Below, one piece after another: positions 52,774 to 62,362 of a stretch of DNA of 64,000 nucleotides. This DNA comes from Mycobacteriaceae bacterium (GTDB lineage: Bacteria; Actinomycetota; Actinomycetes; Mycobacteriales; Mycobacteriaceae), in assembly GCA_019245755.1 (NCBI GenBank), contig JAFARC010000027.1, positions 1 through 64,000 of the forward strand, in the 5' to 3' direction. The number at the start of each line of letters is the position of its first letter. Positions within the stretch are counted from its first letter, which is position 1. A program made the position numbers and the translations under genes. The notes below the pieces were generated by a model. That model was given only the letters and a program-made list of their open reading frames with translations. It was not told where the DNA came from and searched no databases.

Positions 52774-52794
52774 ATATACCCCAATGGGGTATAT
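52774..52794. promoter_or_regulatory. Perfect 21-bp palindrome ATATACCCCAATGGGGTATAT, candidate RicR/CsoR-type operator
   Basis: TACCCC/GGGGTA half sites with 10-bp perfect arms, between ilvD and ricR. Confidence 0.85.
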
Positions 52795-52823
52795 GGGTTA
52801 AAGTGGCAACATGACCTTCACCC

Positions 52824-52958
52824 GTGTCGGAGGCACAGCCGGGCGTCCACAACGCCGGCGATGTCGCCTTCTCGGCAATAGGCTTCCGCATGGTGCAGTC
52901 GATGATCTCGCACCAGCAGGGCGCGATCGACCAGATCAAACAAGTGCTGGGAGGGTGA
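52824..52958 (+). CDS. Candidate 44-aa DUF305-like mini-ORF (not in ORF track)
   Basis: GTG...TGA: VSEAQPGVHNAGDVAFSAIGFRMVQSMISHQQGAIDQIKQVLGG; its TGA is immediately followed by the ricR ATG. Confidence 0.55.
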   Translation: MSEAQPGVHNAGDVAFSAIGFRMVQSMISHQQGAIDQIKQVLGG

Positions 52959-53249
52959 ATGGCTGCTAGACAGGGTTATTTCGAGCGCAAAGACGACTAC
53001 GCCAAGCGGCTCAGGCGCATCGAGGGTCAGGTCCGTGGCATCGCCAGGATGATCGATGACGACAAGTACTGCATCGACGTCTTGACTCAGATCAGCGCTG
53101 TAAACAGCGCCCTGCAGTCGGTGGCGCTTGGGCTGCTCGACGAACATCTGAACCACTGCGTCACGAACGCGGTGGCCGCGGGTGCCGAGGACGCCGATGC
53201 CAAGCTCGCCGAGGCGTCCGCAGCGATCGCCCGCCTTGTCCGGTCGTAG
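52959..53249 (+). CDS. ricR: Copper-sensing CsoR/RcnR-family repressor (RicR, Rv0190-like)
   Basis: RLRRIEGQVRGIARMIDDDKYCIDVLTQISAVNSALQSVALGLLDEHLNHCV with C-H-C ligands. Confidence 0.93.
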   Translation: MAARQGYFERKDDYAKRLRRIEGQVRGIARMIDDDKYCIDVLTQISAVNSALQSVALGLLDEHLNHCVTNAVAAGAEDADAKLAEASAAIARLVRS

Positions 53250-53384
53250 CCGACCCCGACACAACAGGCCCCACCGCGCCCCCGCCGCGCGGCCACCGCG
53301 CCCGAACGTCCGAAACGCCGCGCCCACACGCCCTCTGTAATCCCGGGTCGAAGCGCGTCTGCCGATACCGTTGTCAGTCGACGC

Positions 53385-54620
53385 ATGCAGCCCACCGCCG
53401 TACACGACGCCACGCAGGCGCACGCCGACCTCAGCGCGGCGCGCGCGCGGATCGCGGCGCAACTGACCGTGCTGTCCGCCGCGGCCTTCATCTACGTGAC
53501 CGCGGAGATGGTGCCGGTGGCCGCGCTGCCGGCCATCGCGACCGACCTGCGTGTCAGCGAGGCGCTGGTCGGCACCCTGCTGGGCACCTACGCCCTTGTC
53601 GCGGCGGTGACGACGGTGCCGTTCGTGGGGCTGACCGCACGCTGGCCGCGTCGCCGAACCCTCCTGCTGACGCTGGTGTGCCTGACAGGCTCCCAGCTGA
53701 TCTCGGCGCTCGCCCCGAACTTCGCGGTCCTCGCCGCCGGGCGGGTGCTGTGCGCGGTCACTCACGGCCTGATGTGGTCGGTGATCGCACCGATCGGCGC
53801 CCGGCTGGTGCCTTCGACGCACGTGGGCCGCGCCACCACGGCGGTGTACCTTGGAACGGCGCTGGCCCTGGTCGTGGGCAGCCCGCTGACCGCCGCGATG
53901 AGCCAGCTTTGGGGCTGGCGGCTCGCGGTTGGCGTGGTAACGGTGGTCGCCGCGTCGATCACCGCCGCCGCGTGGCTGATGCTGCCCGGGCTGTCCAACG
54001 AGCACATCCAGACCTCCCCGCCGCCCGACCGTCATTACCGCAATGGGCGGCTTGTGACGCTGTCGATGCTGACGCTGGTCGGCGTCACCGGCCATTTCGT
54101 GTCCTACACGTTCATCGTGGTGATCATTCAGGGCGTGGTCGGGGTGCACGGCCCGAAACTTGCCTGGCTGCTGGCCGCCTACGGGATCGCGGGCTTGGTG
54201 TCGATGGGGCTGCTGGCGAGGCCGCTGGATCGCCGTCCATGGGTAGCGGTCAGCGGCTGCCTGTCGGCGCTGCTGGCGGCGTTCGCGGTGCTGACCGTGC
54301 TGGCCGTGACCCGTCAACCGGGCATGGTGGCCATACTGGTCGGCAGCGCGGCGATCGTGCTGTGGGGTGCCGCGGTGACCGCGCTGCCCCCGATGCTGCA
54401 GTCGACGGTGATGCGTAGTGCACCTAACGATCCCGACGGCGCGTCCGGGCTCTACGTCGCGGCGTTCCAGGTCGGCATCATGGCGGGGTCGCTGGGTGGT
54501 GGGCTGCTCTATGCGCGGGGCAGCGTCCCGGCGATCCTCGCCGCGTCCGCGCTTCTGGTCACGACCGCACTGGCGGGAGTACTGTCCAACCGCGGGCTGT
54601 TCCGATTGTCGGCGATGTAA
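53385..54620 (+). CDS. MFS transporter (Rv0191-like, DHA1 family)
   Basis: 12-TM-like; VSEALVGTLLGTYALVAAVTTVPFVGLTARWPRRRTLL. Confidence 0.92.
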   Translation: MQPTAVHDATQAHADLSAARARIAAQLTVLSAAAFIYVTAEMVPVAALPAIATDLRVSEALVGTLLGTYALVAAVTTVPFVGLTARWPRRRTLLLTLVCLTGSQLISALAPNFAVLAAGRVLCAVTHGLMWSVIAPIGARLVPSTHVGRATTAVYLGTALALVVGSPLTAAMSQLWGWRLAVGVVTVVAASITAAAWLMLPGLSNEHIQTSPPPDRHYRNGRLVTLSMLTLVGVTGHFVSYTFIVVIIQGVVGVHGPKLAWLLAAYGIAGLVSMGLLARPLDRRPWVAVSGCLSALLAAFAVLTVLAVTRQPGMVAILVGSAAIVLWGAAVTALPPMLQSTVMRSAPNDPDGASGLYVAAFQVGIMAGSLGGGLLYARGSVPAILAASALLVTTALAGVLSNRGLFRLSAM

Positions 54621-54651
54621 CAAAGTGGCGGGTGTTACAGAAGCACACAAT

Positions 54652-55032
54652 ATGTTGGGGATCGATACCCGAACGATGGCCGCCGTGTGCGCGGCCGGGG
54701 CGATCACGGGGTTCATCATGTCGGCCCCGTTGGCGATGGCCGACTCCGATCCCACGCCGCCTCCGGCTCCAGCCGACGGGGTGCCGCACCTGAGCAGCCC
54801 GGACAACCTGCCGCCGGACACCACGGATGCGCCGCCCGGGCCTGGTCAGGGCGGGATTGGCTTCCTGCGCCAGCTTTGGCACGCGGTCCAGGATCAAGAC
54901 ATCAGCGGCAAAGACGCGGCGATCATGCTGCTGACGCAACGCCCCATGAATCCCAACGCGACGCCGCCGCCGGGACTCGCCGCGGGCCCGCAGCAGCCCC
55001 CGCCGCCGTCGAATCCACAACTTCCCAACTAA
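54652..55032 (+). CDS. Secreted Pro-rich hypothetical protein
   Basis: Signal peptide MAAVCAAGAITGFIMSAPLAMA then DSDPTPPPAPADG... Confidence 0.75.
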   Translation: MLGIDTRTMAAVCAAGAITGFIMSAPLAMADSDPTPPPAPADGVPHLSSPDNLPPDTTDAPPGPGQGGIGFLRQLWHAVQDQDISGKDAAIMLLTQRPMNPNATPPPGLAAGPQQPPPPSNPQLPN

Positions 55033-55177
55033 TTTCCAGGATCGGGCATGTCGCTGGCGAATCGCCTGATCAACGCTGTCGAGTACCCCGTGCGTCGGCG
55101 TACGGCAAACGGCGTCCGTTGTGGCTGAGCCTTTCCGCTGTGCCAGACTGATTTCACCCAGAGGTATGGAGGTGGGG

Positions 55178-56293
55178 ATGGATACCGCAACCGGCGCGAC
55201 GGTGACCGCGCACTGGTCGCACCGGGCCAAGCGCGCACTGACCTCGATGTTTTGTGCTGGCGGGGCGGTAGCTGCGCTGGTCATCGCGACGCCGCCGGCG
55301 CTGGCTGATCCGGCGCTGGACCCCGGCGCACCGCCACCCCCGCCGGCTGCGGACGCGCCGCCGCCCGACCCGGCCGACCCGCCGGTCGCACCCGCACCCG
55401 CACCAGCACCCGCGGCAGCTGCCGCTGCCGCCGCGGCACCGGCACCGGTGGCCGCGCCCCCACCCGCGCCGGTCGACCCGCTGGCGCCCCCGGCCCAAAA
55501 CGCCCAAAACGCCCCGAACGCCCAAAACCCGCAGAACGCGACGCCGGCGACGACTGTCGCCGGCCAGAACCCCCAACCGTTCACCGGCGACCCGCCGTTC
55601 CGGCCGCCCGCGTTCAATCCCGCCAACGGCGCCATGGTGGGCGTCGCCAAGCCGATCGTCATCAACTTCGCGGTACCTATCGCCGACCGGCCGATGGCCG
55701 AGCAAGCGATCCACATCTCGTCGACCCCCCCGGTACCCGGCAAGTTCTACTGGATCAACGACAGCCAGGTGCGGTGGCGGCCGCTGAACTTCTGGCCCGC
55801 CGGCACCGCGGTGAACATCGACGCCGCTGGCACCAAGTCCAGCTTCCGGGTTGGCGACGCTTGGGTGGCGACGGCCGACAATGCCACCCACCAGATGACG
55901 GTGACCCACAACGGGACCGTGGTGAGGACCATGCCGATGTCGATGGGCATGCCGGGTCATGACACCCCGAACGGCACCTACTACGTGCTTGAGAAGTTCC
56001 CCGACATCGTCATGGATTCCGCGACCTACGGCGTGCCGAACACCTCGGCGCAGGGCTACAAGGTGCATGTCAAGCTGGCCGTCCGATTCGACAACAGCGG
56101 AAACTTCGTGCATAGCGCCCCGTGGTCGGTGGCTGATCAGGGCAAGCGCAACGTCAGCCACGGCTGCATCAACATCAGCCCGGACAACGCCCAGTGGTTC
56201 TTCGACAACTTCGGCAGTGGCGATCCAATCGTCGTGAAGAACTCCGTCGGCAGCTACACCCAGAACGACGGAGCGCAGGACTGGCAGATCTGA
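55178..56293 (+). CDS. L,D-transpeptidase (Rv0192-like) with Pro/Ala/Asn-rich linker
   Basis: YkuD core [32 protein letters not shown] before ATG 55178. Confidence 0.92.
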   Translation: MDTATGATVTAHWSHRAKRALTSMFCAGGAVAALVIATPPALADPALDPGAPPPPPAADAPPPDPADPPVAPAPAPAPAAAAAAAAAPAPVAAPPPAPVDPLAPPAQNAQNAPNAQNPQNATPATTVAGQNPQPFTGDPPFRPPAFNPANGAMVGVAKPIVINFAVPIADRPMAEQAIHISSTPPVPGKFYWINDSQVRWRPLNFWPAGTAVNIDAAGTKSSFRVGDAWVATADNATHQMTVTHNGTVVRTMPMSMGMPGHDTPNGTYYVLEKFPDIVMDSATYGVPNTSAQGYKVHVKLAVRFDNSGNFVHSAPWSVADQGKRNVSHGCINISPDNAQWFFDNFGSGDPIVVKNSVGSYTQNDGAQDWQI

Positions 56294-56297
56294 TCCG

Positions 56298-58271
56298 TCA
56301 GTTCCAGATCCTCACCCGCCGGGCCGGGGCGAGGTATAAGGCGTCAGACTCTGCGACCCCGAACGCGTCGTAGAACGCGTCGATGTTCCGGATCACGCCG
56401 TTGCACCGGAACTCCGGCGGGCTGTGCGGGTCGATGGCAAGGCGCCGGATCGCCTCGGCCTGCCGTGACTTGGTGCGCCACACCTGGGCCCAGCCGAAGA
56501 ACACCCGCTGCACGCCGCTGAGCCCGTCGATCACCGGTGCTTGCCTACCGCCCAGTGCCAACTGGTAGGCCAGCAGCGCGATTGACAGGCCGCCCAGGTC
56601 GCCGATGTTCTCGCCGACCGTGAACGCGCCGTTGACATGGTGGCCGTTCGACAGATCGCGGGGCGTGTATGCCTCGTACTGCTCGATCAGCGCCTTGGTC
56701 CGTGAGCCGAATTCGGCCCGGTCCTCGTCGGTCCACCAGTCCACCAGGTTCCCGTCGCCGTCGTACTTGGCGCCCTGGTCGTCGAATCCGTGCCCGATTT
56801 CGTGTCCGATCACCGCGCCGATGCCGCCGTAGTTGGCGGCCTCGTCGGCCTCGGCGTCGAAGAACGGCGGCTGCAGAATCGCCGCAGGGAAGACGATTTC
56901 GTTCATGCCGGGGTTGTAGTAAGCATTCACGGTTTGCGGCGTCATGAACCATTCGTCGCGGTCCACCGGGTGGCCGAGCTTGGCCAGCTCGCGATCGTGG
57001 TTCACGGCATAGCCCCGGCGGAAGTTGCCGTACAGGTCGTCGCGGTCGATGACCAGCCGCGAGTAGTCGCGCCACTTCTTCGGGTAGCCGATCTTGGCAG
57101 TGAACTTGGCGAGCTTGTCCAGCGCCCGGCCGCGCGTCTCCGGCGTCATCCAGCCCAATTGGCTGATGCTGACCCGGTAGGCCTCGCGCAGGTGGTCCAC
57201 CAACACGTCCATCCGGGCCTTGTCCTGCGGTGGGAAGTGCCGCTCGACGTACAGTCTGCCCAACGCATCGCCCATCAGGCCTTCGACCAGACCGACGCCG
57301 CGCTTCCAGCGGTCCCGGATCTGTTCGGTGCCCGACAGCGTGCGGCCGTAGAACGCGAAGTGCTCGGCCACCAGCTCGTCGGTGAGCAGGAACGCTCGCG
57401 CATGGATCAATCGCCAACGCAGCCAGTCCTTCCACCCGGCGACATCCTCGCCCGACCACAGCGCGGCGAACGCGGTCAGGTAGTCGGGCTGGCGTACGAC
57501 GAGCTCGTCCGCCCGTTCCGGCGCCGCGCCCAGTGCCGTGATCCAGCTGGGCCAGTCAAACCCGGGCGCCTCCGCGGCCAGGTCGGTGAACCTGCGCAGG
57601 TTGTACGTCTGTTCGGCGTCGCGGCGCCTGACGACGTCCCAGTGCGCGGCGGCCAGCTTGCTCTCCAGCGCGACGATGCGACCCGCCGTGTCGCCGTAGT
57701 CGTCCGCGCTCCCGCCGAAGACCAGCCCGAACATCGCGGCGATGTGCCGTGGGTAGGCGGCGAGGATCTCGGCGTGCCGCTCCTCGCGGTAGTAGGACTC
57801 GTCGGGCAGTCCAAGCCCCGACTGTGCGACGTGCAGCAGGTAGCGCGCCGAGTTTTTCGCATCGGTGTCGACGTACACGCCAGCGCCTCCGCCCACGCCG
57901 CTGCGCTGCAACGCGCCGAGCAGCCTCGCCAGCGCGGCCGAACCCTCGGCCGCGTCGATGGCGGCCAGCTCCCCCAACAGCGGACGCGCACCGGACCGTG
58001 ACACGGTGTCCGTGTCCATGAAGCTCGCGTACAGGTCTCCGATGCGCTGCTGGTCGGTTCCGCTGGGCGCTTCCGCGTCGGCCGCCTCGGTGATGAGGTC
58101 GCGCACCTGTTCCTCGGCCCGGTCGAAAAGTGACCGGAACGCGCCATCGGTGGCTCGGTCGGCGGGGATCTCGTATTCGGCCAGCCACCGGCCGTTGACG
58201 TGGCCGAACAGGTCGTCCTGCGGACGGGCCTGGGGGTCGACGTGGGCGAGGTCGATGCCGGAACGTGTCAC
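56298..58271 (-). CDS. zmp1: M13 (neprilysin) family zinc metallopeptidase, Zmp1-like
   Basis: VIGHEIGHGFDDQGAKYDGDGNL, NAYYNPGMNEIVFPAAILQPPFF, ENIGDLGGL; GTG start 58271. Confidence 0.95.
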   Translation of the reverse strand: MTRSGIDLAHVDPQARPQDDLFGHVNGRWLAEYEIPADRATDGAFRSLFDRAEEQVRDLITEAADAEAPSGTDQQRIGDLYASFMDTDTVSRSGARPLLGELAAIDAAEGSAALARLLGALQRSGVGGGAGVYVDTDAKNSARYLLHVAQSGLGLPDESYYREERHAEILAAYPRHIAAMFGLVFGGSADDYGDTAGRIVALESKLAAAHWDVVRRRDAEQTYNLRRFTDLAAEAPGFDWPSWITALGAAPERADELVVRQPDYLTAFAALWSGEDVAGWKDWLRWRLIHARAFLLTDELVAEHFAFYGRTLSGTEQIRDRWKRGVGLVEGLMGDALGRLYVERHFPPQDKARMDVLVDHLREAYRVSISQLGWMTPETRGRALDKLAKFTAKIGYPKKWRDYSRLVIDRDDLYGNFRRGYAVNHDRELAKLGHPVDRDEWFMTPQTVNAYYNPGMNEIVFPAAILQPPFFDAEADEAANYGGIGAVIGHEIGHGFDDQGAKYDGDGNLVDWWTDEDRAEFGSRTKALIEQYEAYTPRDLSNGHHVNGAFTVGENIGDLGGLSIALLAYQLALGGRQAPVIDGLSGVQRVFFGWAQVWRTKSRQAEAIRRLAIDPHSPPEFRCNGVIRNIDAFYDAFGVAESDALYLAPARRVRIWN

Positions 58272-58362
58272 GCTGCCATCTTTCCACGCGCCGCGCAGAG
58301 CTCTCCTTGCCCGCGCGGTGGATGCGGAACACGCGGTGGGTTGCTTGGGTACCCTTGCCTTC

Positions 58363-58992
58363 GTGCCAGAGGGGCAACCCAGCGCAAAAGCAGGAACGGA
58401 AGTCGAGTCAGCCGCTTCCGCGCCCCGGACCGCGGACGACGAACGAGGGCCGGTGTTCTCGGCGTTCGGCGTCGCCTCGACGGCGCTGGCCCTGCTGTCG
58501 GTGGCCGCGACTGTGCTGGCGGCGATCATCTGGTCCCACCACCGCGAGAACGACGAACGGCTGAGCTACCAGAGCCATGTCGCGCAGGCCGCTGTCGACT
58601 GGACGGGTGTGCTGATCAACATGAACAAGGACAACATCGACAGCAGCCTGCAGAAGTTACACGACGGCACGGTCGGTGAGCTCAACAACGACTTCGAGGC
58701 CGTGATGCAGCCGTACCGCTCCGTCGTACAAACGCTGCAATCGAAGACCACAGGCCAGATCAACTCGGTGTCGATCGAGGCGGTGCACCACGACCTCGAC
58801 GCGCAGCCGGGTAGCCCGCCGCCGCAGCCCGTGCCGGACTTCGCGTCGCGCACCGACACCGTGCTGGTGGTCGCCACCTCGGTCAGCCAGAACGTCGACG
58901 CCAAACCGCAGACGGTGCACTGGAACCTGCGGGTCGGCGTCTCGGATGTTGACGGGAAGTTGATGATCTCCCGGCTGGAGCCGATCCGGTGA
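58363..58992 (+). CDS. omamA: Orphan Mce-associated membrane protein, OmamA (Rv0199)-like
   Basis: Single TM plus NTF2-like region similar to Mas proteins; divergent from zmp1 as in M. tuberculosis. Confidence 0.82.
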   Translation: MPEGQPSAKAGTEVESAASAPRTADDERGPVFSAFGVASTALALLSVAATVLAAIIWSHHRENDERLSYQSHVAQAAVDWTGVLINMNKDNIDSSLQKLHDGTVGELNNDFEAVMQPYRSVVQTLQSKTTGQINSVSIEAVHHDLDAQPGSPPPQPVPDFASRTDTVLVVATSVSQNVDAKPQTVHWNLRVGVSDVDGKLMISRLEPIR

Positions 58993-59705
58993 GGAACGCC
59001 TGGCGGGTGTTCGCGTTCGACGTCGCCGCGCCGCTCGCCGCGATCGCCGCGCTGCTGCTGATCGGTGTCGCACTTGACTGGCGGGTGTGGTGGGTGGCGG
59101 TCTGCTCGGTGCTGTGCCTGCTGATCGTCGAGGGCATGGTGGCCGACTTCGTGCTGGCGCGCCGCGACAAGGTCACTGTCGGTACCGACGATGACGGCCC
59201 GGGCCTGCGGTTGGCGGTGGTTGGCCTGGCCACGGCGGCGCTGGTGGCGGCGGCGTTGGTGGGCTACGCCGAGTGGACGGTGCCCGATCGTGAACGCGAC
59301 TCCAACATGGCCGAAGTGGTGCGCCTGGCCAGCCAGGTGTCGGAGGCCAGCGCGACGTTTTCGCCTCAGGACCCCACGTCGTCGATCGATCGGGCCGCGG
59401 CCCTGATGGGTCCCGAGCAGGCCGAGACATACAAGAACGCCTTCGCCAGGACCGCCCAGCAGTTGGCGGCCAAAAACATCTCCGCGCAGGCGAACACCGT
59501 GTCTGCGGGCGTGGAGGCCATCAGCCCGGACGCGGCGAGCGTGGCGGTTGTGATGCGGGCTGTCCAGACCACGCCCAACGCCGCGCCGGATCGGGCGATC
59601 CTGGCGCTGCGGGTCACGCTGTCGAAGCAGAACGGCCAGTGGAAGGTGTTCGACGTGACGCCGATCCCTCCGCTGAGCGGTGACCAGGGACAGCCGCAGA
59701 GCTGA
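58989..59705 (+). CDS. omamB: Orphan Mce-associated membrane protein, OmamB (Rv0200)-like
   Basis: Multi-TM N-term, Mas-like C-term; ATGA-type overlap with omamA. Confidence 0.8.
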   Translation: MRNAWRVFAFDVAAPLAAIAALLLIGVALDWRVWWVAVCSVLCLLIVEGMVADFVLARRDKVTVGTDDDGPGLRLAVVGLATAALVAAALVGYAEWTVPDRERDSNMAEVVRLASQVSEASATFSPQDPTSSIDRAAALMGPEQAETYKNAFARTAQQLAAKNISAQANTVSAGVEAISPDAASVAVVMRAVQTTPNAAPDRAILALRVTLSKQNGQWKVFDVTPIPPLSGDQGQPQS

Positions 59706-59822
59706 AGATCGGCTGAAGATCCACCTACCCGACGGCTGTTTTCAGGGTGTTTTAAGCCAGTGCCTCGATAGTGGGATTGGTTGTTGGCCGCCGTGAGATC
59801 GGCGCAGGGGCAGGAGGTCGCG

Positions 59823-61142
59823 ATGTCGACTCAGTCGGCGCAGTGGATTGCGACCGCCCGGCTTCTGCGCCGCATGGGCTTCGGGGCCGGCGGGCCTCAG
59901 ATCGACGCCGCCACCGCGATGGGACCGGGCTCCTACATCGAGCAGGCACTCGGCTCCGATCCGGATCGGGACCCGGGCGCCGTGTCCACGCCGATGCCGC
60001 AGTTCGCTGCACCGCCAACGCCGCCCGGCCGTGGCGCCAGCACCGCGGCCCACCGGCAGTACAACCAGGACCTCAACCAGCAGATGTCCGAACTGTCGGA
60101 TTGGTGGCTCAGCCGCATGGTCACCGTCCAGCAGCCGGTGCACGAAAAGCTGACGCTCTTGTGGCACAACCACTTCGCGACGTCGGCACGCAAGGTCCGG
60201 GTGGCCGGCTGGATGGCGGCTCAGAACCAGAAGCTGCGCACCCTCAAGCTCGGTGATTTCCACACTCTTTCCTACGCGATGCTGACCGACGCAGCGATGC
60301 TGCGTTGGCTGGATGGCCAGTTGAACACTGCCAAAGCCGCCAACGAGAACCTCGCCCGCGAGTTCATGGAATTGTTCGCGCTTGGCCATGGCAACGGTTA
60401 CACCGAGGCCGACGTGCGCAACGGCGCCAGGGCGCTGACCGGGTGGACGATTCGCCGCGACGGGCAGCCCTCCGTTGTGGCCAGACGCCACGACACCGGC
60501 AACAAGACCGTCCTCGGGGTCACCGCAGACCTCGACGCGGCTGGTTTCTGCGATGCCGTGCTGGCACAACCGAACTCGGCACGATTCGTAGCCGGGCGCC
60601 TGTGGCAGCAGCTGGCCTCCGACACCCCACCGTCGGATCAGGCGCTGGACCGCCTGATCAGCGCGTACGGGTCCGGTCGCGATCTGCGGGCTCTCACCAC
60701 GGCCGTTCTCACCGACGCCGAATTCACCGACAACCCGGCAGCGGTGGTCAACACCCCGGTGGAGTGGCTGGTGGGGGTGATCCGCACACTGCAGGTTCCC
60801 ATCGACACGCCCGACCGGCTCAAGGCGGTCACCGCGTCCCTGAAAATCCTCGGGCAGCAGCCGTTCTACCCACCCGACGTCGGTGGCTGGCCCCGCGGTC
60901 AGGCGTGGCTGTCCACCGCGAGCGCTGGTGTGCGACTGCAGGCCGCCGGCAAGCTGGCGGCGGCCGGCGATCTGTCCAGGGTGGAGCAGGCCTCGCCGGG
61001 CAACCGCATCGACGCCGTCGGTTATCTGATCGGGGTGGGGTCGTGGTCCGACCGTACCGCCGCAGCACTCAAACCGTTGGTCGGTGCGCCGGCCCAGCTG
61101 GTCGCCGCCGCGGTCAACACACCCGAATACCTTACTTCGTAA
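59823..61142 (+). CDS. DUF1800 domain protein
   Basis: RLLRRMGFGAGG, LTLLWHNHFATSARKV, ANENLAREFMELFALGHGNGYTEADVRNGARALTGW. Confidence 0.93.
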   Translation: MSTQSAQWIATARLLRRMGFGAGGPQIDAATAMGPGSYIEQALGSDPDRDPGAVSTPMPQFAAPPTPPGRGASTAAHRQYNQDLNQQMSELSDWWLSRMVTVQQPVHEKLTLLWHNHFATSARKVRVAGWMAAQNQKLRTLKLGDFHTLSYAMLTDAAMLRWLDGQLNTAKAANENLAREFMELFALGHGNGYTEADVRNGARALTGWTIRRDGQPSVVARRHDTGNKTVLGVTADLDAAGFCDAVLAQPNSARFVAGRLWQQLASDTPPSDQALDRLISAYGSGRDLRALTTAVLTDAEFTDNPAAVVNTPVEWLVGVIRTLQVPIDTPDRLKAVTASLKILGQQPFYPPDVGGWPRGQAWLSTASAGVRLQAAGKLAAAGDLSRVEQASPGNRIDAVGYLIGVGSWSDRTAAALKPLVGAPAQLVAAAVNTPEYLTS

Positions 61143-61153
61143 CGAGATTCGAG

Positions 61154-62356
61154 ATGCCTGAGATCAATCGACGCAAATTCCTCATCGCCAGCGCCGGAGT
61201 AGGCGCGGCTGGCCTGCTGTCCGGGACCGTCGCGGTCACCTGGCCCGAGCTGCGTCGTGCGGCGATGGATCGGCCACTGGCCGAGGGCAGCGGCGTCCTG
61301 GTGGTCGTCACGCTCTACGGGGGCAACGACGGTATCAACACCGTGATCCCTTATGGCGACAACGCATATCATGACGCCCGGCCGGAGCTCGCCTACGCGC
61401 CGTCCGACGTGCTTCACCTCGACGACCAGCTCGGCCTCAACCCGGCATGCAAAGGCCTGGCCCGGCTTTGGCAGGACCAACGGCTCGCGGTCGTCCGCGG
61501 GGTGAGCTACCCCCAACCGGATCACAGCCATTTCCGCTCCATGGATATCTGGCAGACCGCGTCGCCGGCCGAGCCTGTGCCGACCGGCTGGATCGGCCGC
61601 TGGCTCGACGCGACCGGTGACGACCCGCTGCGCGCGGTGAACATCGGGGCTGTCCTTCCCCCGATGGCGGTCGGTGAGAAGCGCACAGCGGCAGCGCTTT
61701 CAACCGGCGCGAGCACCACCGCTTCGGGCCAGCTCGCCGCCACCATGACGGCTCTGGGAGCCGACGACCCGCATGACACCCCGGCGATGGCGGCGGTCTG
61801 CGCCGCCTACCGCGCGACCGCCTCGACCGAGAAGACGTTCTCGTCGGTGGATGCCCGCAGCGGTGCGGCGGCCGCCAACCGCAACGCGCTGGCCACCCAA
61901 CTGGATACGGTGGCCAAGTGCGTGAAAGCCGGGGTGCCGACCCGGGTGTACATGGTGCAACTCGGCGGCTTCGACACCCACGCCGACGAGCGCGGGACCC
62001 AGCAGCGGTTGCTGCAGACCCTGGACGACGCGCTGGCGTCTTTCCTGCGCCAGATGGCCACCGACAAGTACGGCAAAAACGTTGTTGTGCTCGCCTACTC
62101 AGAATTCGGACGGCGGGTGCGGGCCAACGCGTCGCAGGGCACCGATCACGGCACCGCAGGTCCGGTCTTCGTCGCCGGCCAGCCGGTCAAGGGCGGGTTC
62201 TACGGCGACGAGCCAAGCCTGACCGACCTCGATGACGGGGACCTCAAAGCCACCGGCGACTTCCGCGACGTCTATCACACGTTGCTCTCCCACACCATCG
62301 GCACCGACCCGACTCCGTCGGTCGGCGCCCGCAGACGCGACCTTGGGTTCCTGTAG
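61154..62356 (+). CDS. DUF1501 domain protein with twin-arginine-like signal
   Basis: N-term INRRKFLIASAGVGAAGLL; YGGNDGINTVIPYGD, HSHFRSMDIWQTA, GGFDTHADE, DHGTAGPVFVAG. Confidence 0.93.
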   Translation: MPEINRRKFLIASAGVGAAGLLSGTVAVTWPELRRAAMDRPLAEGSGVLVVVTLYGGNDGINTVIPYGDNAYHDARPELAYAPSDVLHLDDQLGLNPACKGLARLWQDQRLAVVRGVSYPQPDHSHFRSMDIWQTASPAEPVPTGWIGRWLDATGDDPLRAVNIGAVLPPMAVGEKRTAAALSTGASTTASGQLAATMTALGADDPHDTPAMAAVCAAYRATASTEKTFSSVDARSGAAAANRNALATQLDTVAKCVKAGVPTRVYMVQLGGFDTHADERGTQQRLLQTLDDALASFLRQMATDKYGKNVVVLAYSEFGRRVRANASQGTDHGTAGPVFVAGQPVKGGFYGDEPSLTDLDDGDLKATGDFRDVYHTLLSHTIGTDPTPSVGARRRDLGFL

Positions 62357-62362
62357 CGGCGT

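Noticed and set aside
52818-54824. 668-aa minus-strand ORF opposite ricR and the MFS gene
   Set aside because: His/Arg/Gln/Gly-rich mirror frame without domain motifs; conflicts with clear plus-strand genes.
55320-55545. Pro/Ala and NAQN low-complexity stretch, considered as repeat array/CRISPR-like
   Set aside because: In-frame linker of a secreted L,D-transpeptidase; no regular repeat-spacer structure.
59704-59730. Direct repeat CTGAAGATC x2 upstream of DUF1800
   Set aside because: Only two short copies, one partly overlapping the omamB stop region; insufficient to claim a regulatory element.
60305-61141. Long N-terminal extension of the DUF1501 ORF
   Set aside because: Lies inside the DUF1800 gene in another frame; the Tat-signal ATG at 61154 is the sensible start.
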